Source: Periplaneta americana
Lineage: Eukaryota; Arthropoda; Insecta; Blattodea; Blattidae
Direction of reading: 5' to 3'
DNA: 64,000 nt
NCBI RefSeq assembly: GCF_040183065.1
Contig: NC_091121.1
Span: 61,102,287-61,166,286 of the forward strand
Each line of letters begins with the position of its first letter. The stretch's first letter is position 1. Of the stretch, positions 43,431 through 54,719 are shown piece by piece. The notes below the pieces were generated by a model. The model saw only the letters and a list, made by a program, of their open reading frames with translations. It was not told the DNA's origin and made no database searches. A program made the translations under genes and the position numbers.

Positions 43431-44221
43431 TTCCAGAGCCAGCACTGATGGTGAAAGGCAACAGAATGTATTACAAGTTTTAGAAAGCTATTGATATATT
43501 CTCTATTTAGTGAAATCCATGTGTTCCATTCTTAATAGGTCACACCTGTTACATAAGGGTGTCACATCCATTACACGCATTATTATTTTTTTTTTACCTT
43601 TATACTCCTAATTATTTATCATCTTTGTAGCGAATAACTTGGCTATATTGTAAATTATTTTCATTTGTTAAAGATTTGACAAATCACGGACTTTTACAAA
43701 TGAATTAAGTCGAATGTTGTGTCCATATACTGTCACACTCGTTACAGCACTTTAAGAGAATATAATTCTGTTACCAATCAATTTTCTAAATTGATTTTCT
43801 TGTGATTGCAGCTTGTGACCTAAGCCTATATTTTAATGACGTTTTCTTCAGTTTTTTACTTCCATGGGGACTGTAAATTTGACTTCCTTGTGTCCAAATG
43901 TCACACCCGTTACAATGGCTTGACCCATTAATTGCTGTATAATATTTCAACAGAACCTTTCAAAGCAAGAAGGGTTACATGTAAGCAAATTTGCATTGGA
44001 ATGGCGATATTTTTACTGAAATTTAAAAACTGTCTTGAAATGGTGCCAAAACTTCCGAGAAAATGACTATGTTAGGCTATACTTTTATTGGAAGTATGGT
44101 AATTAATATACATAAAATAGCATTTACCACAATGGCACCGTTTTAAAAGTGATACTGATATAATACAAATATTATACTGATACAAAGACAATCTGCAATG
44201 TTACTTAAGCCAAGCAGTCAC

Positions 44222-44222
44222 G

Positions 44223-44265
<43 letters not shown>
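44222..44265. repeat. (ATT)n microsatellite with ATC/ACT extension
   Basis: About 14 ATT units, then ATCATC and TACTACTAC to 44,310. Confidence 0.95.
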
Positions 44266-44650
44266 ATCATCATCATCATTATTATCATTATTATTACTAC
44301 TACTACTATTTGCGTTTTTTGCTTCTAGTTGAGTCATAGCCCTATGTATTGTACACAAAAGAAAAATTGGGTGCCGACGCAAATTTCGCACTGAAATATG
44401 GGTTGAAAAGTTTCTGTGAAAGTGGTGGCCAGAGGAGAGGTGGGATCGCATTCCTTGCATGTTAGCTTTTTTGTAGGAAGGCCTATATAGGCTAGATAGA
44501 AAGTGAATTTTCGTACGGTCGAGTATTAAGCTTAGTGACAGGTTAGGTTTGGTTAGTGCAGGTTTTTGGTATGTCTAGCATATAGGATACGCATTTTGGT
44601 CGGTAGTTGGGTATGGATAGATATCCCCTTCCTTTGGTAACTGTAAATAA

Positions 44651-44655
<5 letters not shown>

Positions 44656-44694
<39 letters not shown>
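44656..44694. repeat. (TTA)n microsatellite
   Basis: About 13 units. Confidence 0.95.
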
Positions 44695-44695
<1 letters not shown>

Positions 44696-45027
44696 TGAGT
44701 TATCAGACCTACTTGTGTTCTGGAACAAGGTAGAGTATCAACCGGCCACTGAACGAATATTGCACACTTTTATCACTGCCAATGTTACGTTATAAACCAA
44801 TTTTCAATAATTTTTATCACAGTCACAACACATTTCAATTCTTATTGTGTGTATACATACACTGAACGAACTAAATGTTATTGTTATGAAAGTTGCCATA
44901 TTTTCTTCTTGCAATTACGATTCACTTCCACTAGATGGCTATCGACACGAGTAGCAGGGTCGGCAATACATGCAAACGAAATGATACTAAACGTGATGAA
45001 TGTTACTACAGATGTGTAGTATTACGT

Positions 45028-45112
45028 GTTAGGTTAGGTTGGATTATGTGTATTATGTGACAGATTAGGTTAGATTAGTATTATGAGAGGTTAGATTAGG
45101 TTAGGTTTGGTG
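45028..45112. repeat. Degenerate TTAGG-like stretch
   Basis: GTTAGGTTAGGTTGG, GATTAGGTTAGATTAG, GGTTAGATTAGGTTAGGTTT: runs related to the insect telomeric TTAGG unit, with spacers. A shorter piece, AGGTTAGGTTTGG, lies at about 44,541. Confidence 0.6.
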
Positions 45113-45356
45113 TGTAGTGTTATTACTATGTTGGCGACACAAACCCACTGTTACATTAACGAAATATGGCCGTATTCTTCATTCACGCACGACGATTTTC
45201 GTATGTAAGTAAGATATGTGGGAGTATTTAGGGCGAATAGGGTGGGCTTACAGCTCCTCCAGTGATCACATCAATTTCAACTAATCAATACATAAATCCA
45301 AGGCTTTTTCACGGTATTTAATCAAGTTCCTATAGTGGCTGGGACATAAGTAACCT

Positions 45357-45505
45357 TCTTACAACCTATACATAAACATATCTAACTTAATCCAACCTTT
45401 GACTAATTATTGCTTAACCTTAAATTACTATCTTACAACCTATACATAAACCCATATCTAACCCAATCCAACTGTTGACTAATTATTGCTTAACCTTAAA
45501 TTACT
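45357..45505. repeat. 74/75-bp tandem duplication
   Basis: Two units, 45,357-45,430 and 45,431-45,505, both TCTTACAACCTATACATAAA ... TTGCTTAACCTTAAATTACT with few differences. Confidence 0.95.
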
Positions 45506-46125
45506 AGAGTCGATGTAAAAGTGATCTATATGCAACGACGTCCAATAGCAAATTATCCACTAACCTTATAATTATTTTATGTCTGTAATATGCCTATTAT
45601 ACTGTGACTATTCCTACAATATCAATGCTTATTCGGGTTATTAAATCAGTCCATGAGTAATTGAAACAGAAATGAGTTCCATTTGCTGTTAGATTACATA
45701 CCTTAATATGACACTGCAATGATAATCTTGCTGTGGAATGTCATTCAAGATAAGTTCACATTTAGTAATTCTTGGCCCACAGTAATTCCATTTTTAAGTT
45801 TAAATATCTGTTTATATAAAAATCGACATAAAAACACAAGCAAACCACAGACACAAATTAAGAAACACGCACCAACATGAATGGAAATACCAACTGTTGC
45901 GAACTTACGAGTTTACGTCATTGAACTCTTTATAATGTTGAGAGGACTGGTTTACGTCGAACACGAAAGAAGCAGAAGGTAAATTTCATAAAAATTGATA
46001 AATTCTTCGATCAAGCAGTGTCGCCAAATTAATATGTTGTCATCTAACCAATGTTGACACCATTGACTAGGACTGTGCTTTATATAGTTACCGTTGACAC
46101 AGATTGACGCGTACATTGTTATACT

Positions 46126-46131
<6 letters not shown>

Positions 46132-46192
<61 letters not shown>
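46132..46192. repeat. (ATA)n microsatellite
   Basis: About 20 units. Confidence 0.95.
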
Positions 46193-46257
46193 GGAAAAAA
46201 TTCAGTATACGGATTCCTCACTGGCAATTACATCTTAGAATACTACAAAGAGCAGAT

Positions 46258-46473
46258 TTCTTTTTTAGTCGGTTATTTAACGACGCTATATCAACTAATA
46301 GGTTCTAATAGGTTATTTAGTGTCGATGAGATTGGTGATAGCGAGATGAGGCCGAGGATTCGTCATAGATTACCTGGATATCACTTTAAGGTTGGGGAAA
46401 ACCTCGGAAAAACCCAACGAGGTAATCAGCCCAAGCGGGGATCGAACCCGCGCCCGAGCGCAATTTCAGACCG
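46258..46473 (-). mobile_element. SINE, 5'-truncated, 9-bp duplication
   Basis: Minus: GCTCGGGCGCGGGTTCGATC (B box), CAACCTTAAAG, GGCCTCATCTCGCTATCACC, ending TAGCGTCGTTAAATAACC. Flanks AGAGCAGAT at 46,249-46,257 and 46,474-46,482. The A box is missing compared with 51,614, so it was truncated at insertion. Confidence 0.85.
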
Positions 46474-46619
46474 AGAGCAGATCTGTCTGCGTTTGTCGAA
46501 TGCGCATCATCATGCTTACGAAAAAGCACTTTTCAGTGCCAATTATTTATTTTGTGTGCACAAGGTTGGAATTTTAAAGAGGGAAAGGAAGAAAGGTATC
46601 CGTGTTCTGAAATTTATCC

Positions 46620-46662
<43 letters not shown>
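46620..46662. repeat. (ATA)n microsatellite
   Basis: About 14 units. Confidence 0.95.
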
Positions 46663-46664
46663 TC

Positions 46665-46766
46665 ATAAATGAGGAGACAAAGAGGAAGGCAGATAATAGG
46701 AAAGATTGGAGAAAGCTGGATTTGCAGTGAAAGACCTGTCCTTGGGCAGAACAGTAAATAATAGTA

Positions 46767-46768
<2 letters not shown>
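46665..46768 (+). mobile_element. LINE 3' end fragment (GCAGTGAAAGACCTG family)
   Basis: EETKRKADNRKDWRKLDLQ then stop and GCAGTGAAAGACCTGTCCTT. Same end at 55,805-55,980. Flanked by ATA microsatellites. Confidence 0.6.

Positions 46769-46826
<58 letters not shown>
46758..46826. repeat. (ATA)n microsatellite
   Basis: About 20 units beginning AATAGTAGTAATAATA. Confidence 0.95.
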
Positions 46827-47284
46827 CGCACAATACGCAGCGAGTCAAATCAGTCTGAATCAATCACTGATGTAGAATTTGCGCGTGCACTTTTGTGTAA
46901 GATTTAACAGTACTTCCTGATATTAATGTCAAATTTGAACAGATTAACTTTCTAAATTTATGTATTACGGTATTTCTTTTATTAATCTCAATCTTGAACG
47001 TTAGGTCTATATTTCCACTTAAGAAGGGAGTGGAAAGTTTTTAGGGCTGATATCCCTGGGTAATGTCAGAATCATTCGATGAAAGACTGTAGGGCCAATT
47101 AGCATTTTCATAATTTGAAGACTGGACATAAAAAAGGCTGTAATTACCAATGTTGTTGAAAATGAGTTTTTCCAAAAAAAAAAAAAAAAAAGAGTAGCCT
47201 ATGACCCTGGCGCAATCCACTAAGGAAAATGGTAAGTCCCATTGTAATTTTATTTAGTCCATCTGAAGTCTGATTAGTGTAACA

Positions 47285-47424
47285 TGTATGCAATAGAAGC
47301 GGAAAGGAACTGGCCACCCTACCCATTATCTCATCGTCTAGTTTCTTTAAAAGTGGTGCCTTGTTGGTATCACTTGTGGGGTTCAGGCCTGACTTCGGAC
47401 AGCTGACTAAACATCAACAACAAC
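47285..47424 (+). repeat. Copy of the 12,131 repeat family
   Basis: GCGGAAAGGAACTGGCCACC, TTGGTATCACTTGTGGGGTT, CTTCGGACAGCTGACTAAAC, ATCAACAACAACC end. Confidence 0.65.
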
Positions 47425-47564
47425 CTAGCCTCTCCCATATGTGTGCAAAACGTATGATATTATATTACTAGTCGCAAATGAAAGCTCTACCTTTTTATGT
47501 CCAGTCTTCAATTTAAAAAAAACTGAGTTCCTAATATTGGTTATTAGAACAGTATTATTACAGC

Positions 47565-47700
47565 AGCTAGATGGAAGTCCCGTCTGGGTCACGACGGAAA
47601 TTGTTATGGACAAAACGGGTGCGAGAGTTTTTCTCGGAGTCCTTTCGTTTTCCCTCACCATGATCATAATTGCATCAATACTCCACAATCACTCTCACTC
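47565..47700 (+). mobile_element. SINE 3' part
   Basis: GTCACGACGGAAATTGT, TGGACAAAACGGGTGCGAGA and GTTTTTCTCGGAGTCCTTTC match the body of the SINE at 52,114. Head missing or unrecognisable. Confidence 0.55.
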
Positions 47701-47759
47701 TGCAAAGTCCTGGTTTCAGTTAAAAATAAGGATAATATTTATCTAAATATCAGGTCGAA

Positions 47760-49060
47760 ACTGATTGTAATTAATTGTTTCTTATTTAAGATAGATTGAA
47801 TAATCAATACTTTTTGAATGCAACCCAAATGTTATGTTTAACTACTATTCCTGCAGAATAAATAAAAAATAACTGAAAGTTGTACACATTCGTGTTTAAT
47901 AAAGACTAGGCTTATAAGGGAGATTGGATTCTCAAGGAAAGAAAAGAAGAAGAACAAGAAAGGACGAATTCGTTATATATTATCTATATCTGAAGGTTGA
48001 AATTGCCTCGTGTATCTACGACGTGTAAAATAACATTAGTTTCTCACTGCACGCTGGGACAGATCCACATATTCCACACATAATTATCGGCCCGCTGGTT
48101 TTCGCCCTACTCAAGTTCTCTAACAAAACTCCTACAACATGTAAAAGAGCGCAGTCCTCTGGGGATGGGGGATTCACGTAAAATTAAAGGCTCCCTGCTT
48201 CTCGACCTACTGACTTTCATACTTTGTTAATAGATGTACTGGTACCGTACCTTTGACCAAACACCTGGAGTGAGACTGCAGGTGTGTCTGTCACACTCTA
48301 TAGCAGTGATTTCCAATCTATAGTACGCGTATCCCTGGGAGTACGTGGGGTTATCTCAAGTGGTACGCATCCCACTGACTATGCATGTAAAAATGCTGAC
48401 ATATATTTTTATTTTACTTCTTGATAATTATCACAGTTTACACATTTACTACAGATATGCCAAAAACATTTTTAGACATCTTGCATGTATCAAAAGATAG
48501 AATTTAACATGTATGTAAACGATATGTATTGTAGAAACGGTTTCGCTTCGAAAGAGCTCTGAGGAGGAGACAAGAGTATCGCACAGGAATAATGAGAAGA
48601 GACATGTGATTGGAAATCTCATTGGAAGTTTCAAAGGAGACACAATAATCAAGCCCGAAGATTACTTAGAAATATAAATATTTGGATCTTTAATCAAATT
48701 AGCAGGCGGTATTCCTGTTAAAGAGTAGGAACATGCTACTGGGTAAATGCTGTAGCCTCCTACTTCCTGGCACTTCAAATTCAATTCTGCAAAACGTGTA
48801 ATCCTACAAACAACTTCTGGTACAAAGTTGATACGTGGAGATGTACACTATTGTTCAGATATAATACTGTACATTATGATATTATCAGAGGTACTCTAGA
48901 AAGAGATAACAAAGAGTTTAACGATACTTGAGTCTTTTAGGTATTTTTTTATATTATCACTACCTTTTATGTATAGGAATATATAATGAGAAATTATTCT
49001 AAGAAATTTTATTTAAATAGATTTTATTCGTTCTCATAACTTACACCCCTAGTGTTTACA
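47760..49060. other. Intergenic; one possible hAT end at 48,305
   Basis: CAGTGATTTCCAATCTATAG at 48,305 followed by GTACGCGTATCCCTGG looks like a hAT terminus. GATTGGAAATC at 48,609 may be its partner, but no target duplication fits. The rest is unrecognised. Confidence 0.3.
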
Positions 49061-49699
49061 GCTCATTCACAATGAAAATTAAACATAACGTAAGCGTTAA
49101 CTTAACGTTACAGTAAAATCAAGAAGCCATACCAGTGAATAGGGATTATAATGAATGGACACTTCGCGTCGGTACCTTTGATGTAGCCGGACTGATTTCA
49201 ATGATCTTCAAGCTAGCTAAAGCGTGAGATTCTGCTTTCTCCCTAGAGTTGGCGCTGACATCACACCAGCTAGCAGTCGACACAGCGGAAATATAACACA
49301 TACAATTAATACATCTAAGTACATTATGTACTCAAATAAAATAAATTGGATCCATAAAATAATAAATCCTTCATTAACTGTAATGTCTAGACTCTAGAGT
49401 TCCTTTATAATGAGAGTTGAGACTTTGACCCCAATAACAATTAAAATATGTAATGATTTGATAGCGCTGAAAATGGGAAAACAAAACTCTTACGAGAAGT
49501 AAAACCATATACCTATATTATAGAGATAATTTGTAGAAACAAAAGCCGCCCTAAATAAGGGTTCGATAGATCGGCCTACTAATCAATTCATAAAGAACAA
49601 TAAGTAAACAAAACAATTTTGTGACACTTGGAAAGAAAAAGAAAAAAAACATTAAGATAAGAAAACGTAGGAAATCATTTACAATAAAAAATTTTGTTG

Positions 49700-50215
49700 G
49701 GTACAAATGATTACTAATTATAGCTAAGGATGATATTAACACGTGAGATCCTATGGCATCAATCGTTGCATCAGAAATTTTATATTGTTTAAGTTGATTT
49801 AAAGTTTCACGTGGGATCGTGCCACGGGCACCGAACATGAGCCCAAAAACTGTCCAATGTGTAATGTGGTATTGTGCTCCAAGATGCTGACTACAAGGCT
49901 CATATATATGACTTGTTTTTCACGACACACCTCTTGTGGCTGTTGCTCATGCATCTCAAAACGGATTGTGGGATCAAGAATGACACCTTTATCCTTCTGC
50001 CGATCAATTATGATGATATCAGCCCGTCTAGTAGAGCCATCAGAAAAGACGCAACCAACCTCCTCATAAACCTCATAGGAAGCATTCTGACGGATTGAAG
50101 CTGAGATGAGAGAACGAACCGTATTATGTCTGTTGATTCGGAGCAATTCTCCATGACGGCGTGAGGAAGCGTTTCTTGCTCGTCGCATCTTCTGCAACGG
50201 GTTGAGTCAGGAGTT
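49700..50215 (-). pseudogene. LINE C-terminus with restriction-like endonuclease
   Basis: Minus: RRARNASSRRHGELLRINRH, GSTRRADIIIIDRQKDKGVI, LDPTIRFEMHEQQPQEV, then after a frameshift FGARGTIPRETLNQL. ADIII..(K)...ILDPT.RFE resembles the PD-(D/E)XK-type endonuclease at the C-terminus of R2/Dong-like retroelements. Broken, 5' truncated. Confidence 0.65.
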
Positions 50216-50594
50216 CTACCAGGGAGAGTACGTACAGGTACAAATATTAAACGAATTTGATACTTAATTTTATAGTGTATTATATTATTTTATAATATAA
50301 TGTATTATATCTGAAATATAAAATATTATTATTACAACTAGTTTGTCACTGAGAAATAAGGAAAAGCTGTTAACTTGAATTTATTTGAAGCAAAGCGTAA
50401 CTGGATTATGCACTAAGGTAGGCGATGTTTGGATCCTGTGTCTCAACTCTATTCTCAATTATTATCTTAGCGTATGCTCGATTACACTACCTCTAGCGCT
50501 TGAAAGTGGAACTAACCGCTGGCGCACAGAGAAACAAAACACAGGGAAATTCGCTCAGTGTCCATTCTTTATAATCCCTATTCGCTGGTCATAA

Positions 50595-50815
50595 CATCAT
50601 TCACGATGGGAACATAAACATAACAGCAAACATACTTGGTAACCATGGAAACATAACAACGACGCCATTTCCTAATATTCAGCGCTCCACGATTGTGTTC
50701 TGTTTGCAAATCACGTAAGCATAAGCATGGAAATTTGGAGTTTGCAAACTTTCATGTTAACGTCTTACGGTAATGTTTATGTCAATGCTTATGTGAATCA
50801 TTGTGAATGATCCCA
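50595..50815. mobile_element. Palindromic MITE-like unit
   Basis: CATCATTCACGATGGGAACA at the left pairs roughly with GAATCATTGTGAATGATCCC at the right, and inner ACATAAACATAAC with GTAATGTTTATGT. Termini resemble those of the enclosing element. Confidence 0.45.
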
Positions 50816-50889
50816 TTTGGTAGCCTGGGCACAAACTTGTGTGTTTATGTTACGGTTATGTTTAATTTTCATTGTGAATGGGCCTTAAG

Positions 50890-51234
50890 ACTAGCAAAAA
50901 AAAAATCCATTGCGCAGCAGCCCACGAATGGTCAAGCCCTACCAGTCGACAGCTGGCCTCATGTACACATACCTCACCAGAGGTGAACGACCAACCAATA
51001 CCGGGTAACGTATGGTTAGCACAATGATCCCCCCAGCTGTTATAGCTGGCTTGCGAAACTGGATTTTGTTACTCACTGTAGCTCACAAAATTCATCATGA
51101 ACCTTGGTAGTCACCGGTTTCATACAACTGCCGAAATTCTTTTCCTATGAAGACTTGAACCAGCGCTTATTCCATAACGCTAGTACAAAGCATGACATCT
51201 TAGACCACGCAGCTACGGCGCGGAACTCAGCCAT

Positions 51235-51235
<1 letters not shown>
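50890..51235 (-). mobile_element. SINE-like repeat with tRNA-like head
   Basis: Minus from 51,232: GCGCCGTAGCTGCGTGGTCT and GGTTCAAGTC (A/B-like boxes), ending in a T-rich tail GGATTTTTTTTTG near 50,898. The family is known to me only from this copy. Confidence 0.5.

Positions 51236-51236
<1 letters not shown>

Positions 51237-51281
<45 letters not shown>
51237..51281. repeat. (ATA)n microsatellite
   Basis: About 15 units. Confidence 0.95.
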
Positions 51282-51283
<2 letters not shown>

Positions 51284-51444
51284 TGAAGCTATTAGCTTAT
51301 AAATAGATCCTACTTATCAGTATTTCCTTGCAGTTTTATCTGTTGCTGTCACGTCGGCAGAAAAATATAATTTATTTAATTTCTCTTCTACATGTCTTCC
51401 TTGGATAAATTCCATATAATTTATTATTTACAATTGTTTAGTTA

Positions 51445-51943
51445 ACTCGGTTATTTAACAACGCTATATCTGCTCTTGGGTTATTTAGCGTCTATGAAAT
51501 TGGTAAAATGAGGCTGAGAATTCGCCATAGATTAACTGACATTCGCCTTGCGGTTGGGGAAAACTCTGGAAAAAACCAACAGGTAATCACCTCAAGCGGA
51601 AATCGAAGTCAAGGGCCACAAGCGTAGCTTAGTCGACTAAGGCGCTTTCTGCCGATCGGGAGTTGCGCTCGGGCGCGGGTTCGATTCCCGCTTGAGTTGA
51701 TTACCTGGTTGGGGTTTTTCTGAGGTTTTCCCCAAACGCAAGATAAATGTCAGGTAATCTATGGCGAATCCTCGGCTTCATCTCGCCAAATACCATCTCG
51801 CTATCACCACTCCCATCGTCGCTAAATAACCTCGTAGTTGATGCAGCATCGTTAATTAACCTAGTAAAAAAAATTCAACTCAAGCCCAAGAGCAACTCCG
51901 GATCAGCAGGTAAACGCTCTACCGCCTGAGCTACGCCAGTGGC
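51445..51943 (-). mobile_element. SINE split by a second SINE
   Basis: Left piece to 51,612 (3' part, minus) and right piece from 51,874 (GCCACTGGCGTAGCTCAGGC head on minus) together make one SINE of the same family as the insert. The break falls in the B box: one side ends GGAAATCGAA, the other resumes TCAAGCCCAAG. Confidence 0.8.
51614..51873 (+). mobile_element. tRNA-derived SINE, full length, inserted into another SINE
   Basis: Head AAGCGTAGCTTAGTCGACTA, B box GCGGGTTCGATTCCCGC, body GGCGAATCCTCGGCTTCATC and TACCATCTCGCTATCACCAC, end CGTTAATTAACC plus A-run. Approximate duplication AGTCAAG/ACTCAAG. Confidence 0.85.
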
Positions 51944-51968
51944 TATTTAAAATTATTAGCATAAAAGA

Positions 51969-51969
<1 letters not shown>

Positions 51970-52037
<68 letters not shown>
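51970..52037. repeat. (TTA)n microsatellite
   Basis: About 22 units. Confidence 0.95.
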
Positions 52038-52113
52038 ATGGTAATTACTTCAAATTTTCCTATAGCTACATACACGTTATGGTAAGTTTATTTATAAATA
52101 TATCATCGTTCAT

Positions 52114-52290
52114 TACCTCTGTAGCTTAGCTGCAAGGGCACTGGCTTTCGATGACTGTGGACCCGTATTCGAAACCCGGTTATGACGGAGTCCTATTTGT
52201 GGCGGACAAAGCCAAGGTTTCTGAGAGTTTTTCTTGGAGTTCTCTTCTTGTTTCCCTCCATCAATCCATCTTCATTCTCCATTTTAATAT
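52114..52290 (+). mobile_element. tRNA-derived SINE ending at a CAT microsatellite
   Basis: CCTCTGTAGCTTAGCTGCAA, GTATTCGAAACCC (B box), GGCGGACAAAGCC, GAGTTTTTCTTGGAGTTCTC, then CTCCATCAATCCATC passing into (CAT)n. Confidence 0.7.
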
Positions 52291-52304
52291 ACGTCATCAT
52301 CATC

Positions 52305-52336
<32 letters not shown>

Positions 52337-52346
52337 CATCATCATT
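52291..52346. repeat. (CAT)n microsatellite
   Basis: About 18 CAT units with one CAC interruption. Confidence 0.95.
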
Positions 52347-52349
52347 TAA

Positions 52350-53090
52350 ACAATATCTATCCAAAACTGTGCGGAGTGATTTAGTATTACGACTAGCATA
52401 CAGTCTGAGGAAGCATAGTATGCTTTCCGGAGGATGGATGAAATGGCACTTTATCGAACCCTTGAGCCTATATGGCTGCATAGACAAAGGCACCACGATA
52501 TCTACGAAGACAGATGACATTTGGATTCAATAATCATTTCGAAAAGAAAATAAGTTAGTGATAGCCACAATAAGCTTCGGGTTGCGGTGCTTGCCTTCGG
52601 TCCTTTCCTGCGTATAAAAATCATGGTTTAATTTATACAGAATGGTAATAAATAGTTATTACAAAATACTAGTAATTGCACAGTCGTCAAGACTTCATAC
52701 AAGGAACTCATTGTTAATATTGCTTACTAACGACTTACCCGAAATTTTGTCAGTTCGGTGCCCTTATTTTGTGTTGTTTTATTTTTCCCTCTTTTATTAC
52801 ACATCTTATTTGATACTAGAACAACTGCGACTACCTATTTCATTACAAACATTAATTTTACTTAACTCTTACAGAAAACACTGGATTATTCTCAGCCTCA
52901 ACCTACATGCAATTTGATATAATTCTAGCAACAAACTTCTCTTCAGTCTCTATTGTAGGTAATTTTGTGCACGAACTCTGGAGGTGGACGTAGAGAGGAA
53001 AAGACAATGGGTCGAGGTCTGATCGCGCAGTCCGAGCGACAAGACCTACCTTACCGATCCATCCACACACACATATATATATTATACAGA
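52350..53090. other. Intergenic, nothing recognised
   Basis: Short open frames only (91 codons at 52,642 with no domain). Confidence 0.4.
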
Positions 53091-53091
53091 G

Positions 53092-53093
<2 letters not shown>

Positions 53094-53139
<46 letters not shown>
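53094..53139. repeat. (TA)n microsatellite
   Basis: About 22 TA units. Confidence 0.95.
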
Positions 53140-53142
<3 letters not shown>

Positions 53143-53639
53143 GAAAGAGCACGCGAAAAAACGAAATAAAACACAAAGCTATCTTCAGGTGAGCGTAATG
53201 TCGAAATTGGACGTCTAAGAGTTCACTATATCAAACTGGTTGTTTTGGCATCCTACAAATTTCATAGGATTATGTACAAAGTATTTACCAACGTATTTAC
53301 TCCCTATAGCCTATACCGATAAAGGAGGGCAAAGGCTAATTGAGATTTCACGGTCTTTCATAGGTCAAAAATCCCGATAGAACTGATTTTAATTTAACAC
53401 TTGCAGTGAATTTCTGTGAAGTCTGGAGGACCTAATTAGTCAAATCTATTCTCCTCACCTCCGCCATGAGAGCCTCTGTGACCCCCTGAGATATTTTAAG
53501 GTGCGAAAGAGAGAGTGGTGTGCGGAAAGCAATAGGAAGCTACCGCATTTATCTTTGCCAAGAAAAACTGCGAACATGGCATGAGTCTTTCCACGTTAAT
53601 AAGTAAGAATGAAGAATCCTAGGTTTGCAGTGAAAGATA

Positions 53640-53775
53640 TGCCCTTCTTGTATGATTTTTGTTGTTGAGTTAACTGTTCGAATAAAGGTTGGGCTCTCAA
53701 AAGTGACACCAATAAGTCATCACTCATGAGACAACTAAGCCATGAGCTCCTTACCTCCTCCATTGCATACATCAC
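53640..53775 (-). repeat. Copy of the 12,131 repeat family
   Basis: Minus: GCAATGGAGGAGGTAAGGAG, GATGACTTATTGGTGTCACT, AACAGTTAACTCAACAACAA. Confidence 0.55.
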
Positions 53776-53824
53776 TGACTAGTAACATATTTCACTACTC
53801 AGACTTAAGAGTCTACGAAAATAA

Positions 53825-54718
53825 TTGCAAAACGACTTAAGTCCACATTTTGGGGGTTTTGAGTTGAGAGCATGATTATGTTACTGTGTGTAAGGGGAAT
53901 CGTTTAGTATACACGTCTTTTGTATATTTTGTTAAAGGGTAAAACGACTTTAGTCCTGGACTTAAGTTGTTTTTCCTGTCAAGTATTGAAGAAACTTACA
54001 TAATATGTAATTTTAATCATGTACTCAGCTGAAAAATTGTTTTTTGTCTGTTGTCATTGGTAATTCTTTCCGAAATTATCTCACGTTTACCATTCCTTCC
54101 ATTGCATCCTTCAGTAGGCACTTCTATTCAGTCAGTGACACAACCAATTCCCTTTCTACTTTTTGATTATTTTCAGCATCATTCTTTCTCCACACTTTCC
54201 AACACAGTGGTTTATCCCCGATCAATGAAACCAAAATTCAAGATATTCGTAAAATGCTTAAGTACATTCGTGATGAAGAAGACGTGCGTACATTTTACGA
54301 AAACATTATAGCATGGGAGACAACAAAGAATTCAAAGATAAAACTAAGCTGTGGTCTCGTTATAACAATCCTAAGAGTTGTCTGTGCTCTTGTGATTAAC
54401 AAATTGTTCAAAATAATGTTGTTCAATTGCAATAAGGCTATTTTGCGATTTCGGTATAAATACATTTAGTTAGTTTATGTGTCAGTAACCTAATAATTAT
54501 GATGCAGGATTGAAGTTAATTTGCAGAACAACTTAAGTCCTGAAGATAATTAAATTTTTTACGACCTGAAGAAGGATACAAAAGTATGAATTTTTATAAT
54601 AAAACTATTTCTCTTACATGTAAATAATTATATTGTAACAATATATGGTTCAGCGAGGCTAAAACAGTTTTATTTACTTTTCTCAAAACTACTTCTACGA
54701 GCTTAAGTCGTTTTGCAA
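53825..54718. mobile_element. DNA transposon with 17-bp perfect inverted ends
   Basis: TTGCAAAACGACTTAAG at 53,825-53,841 and its exact reverse complement at 54,702-54,718. Related motifs (AAACGACTTTAGTCC at 53,942; GGACTTAAGTTGTTTTTC at 53,958; ACAACTTAAGTCC at 54,529) are subterminal repeats. An inner frame piece KIQDIRKMLKYIRDEEDVRT looks like a transposon-protein remnant. Family not assigned. Confidence 0.65.
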
Positions 54719-54719
54719 A

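Larger units (their letters stand above)
49064..50880. mobile_element. DNA transposon with 26-bp perfect inverted ends and nested LINE
   Basis: CATTCACAATGAAAATTAAA(CATAAC) at 49,064-49,089 is exactly inverted at 50,855-50,880. Inside are a LINE fragment and a second palindromic unit at 50,595-50,815. No transposase recognised; target duplication not resolved. Confidence 0.65.
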
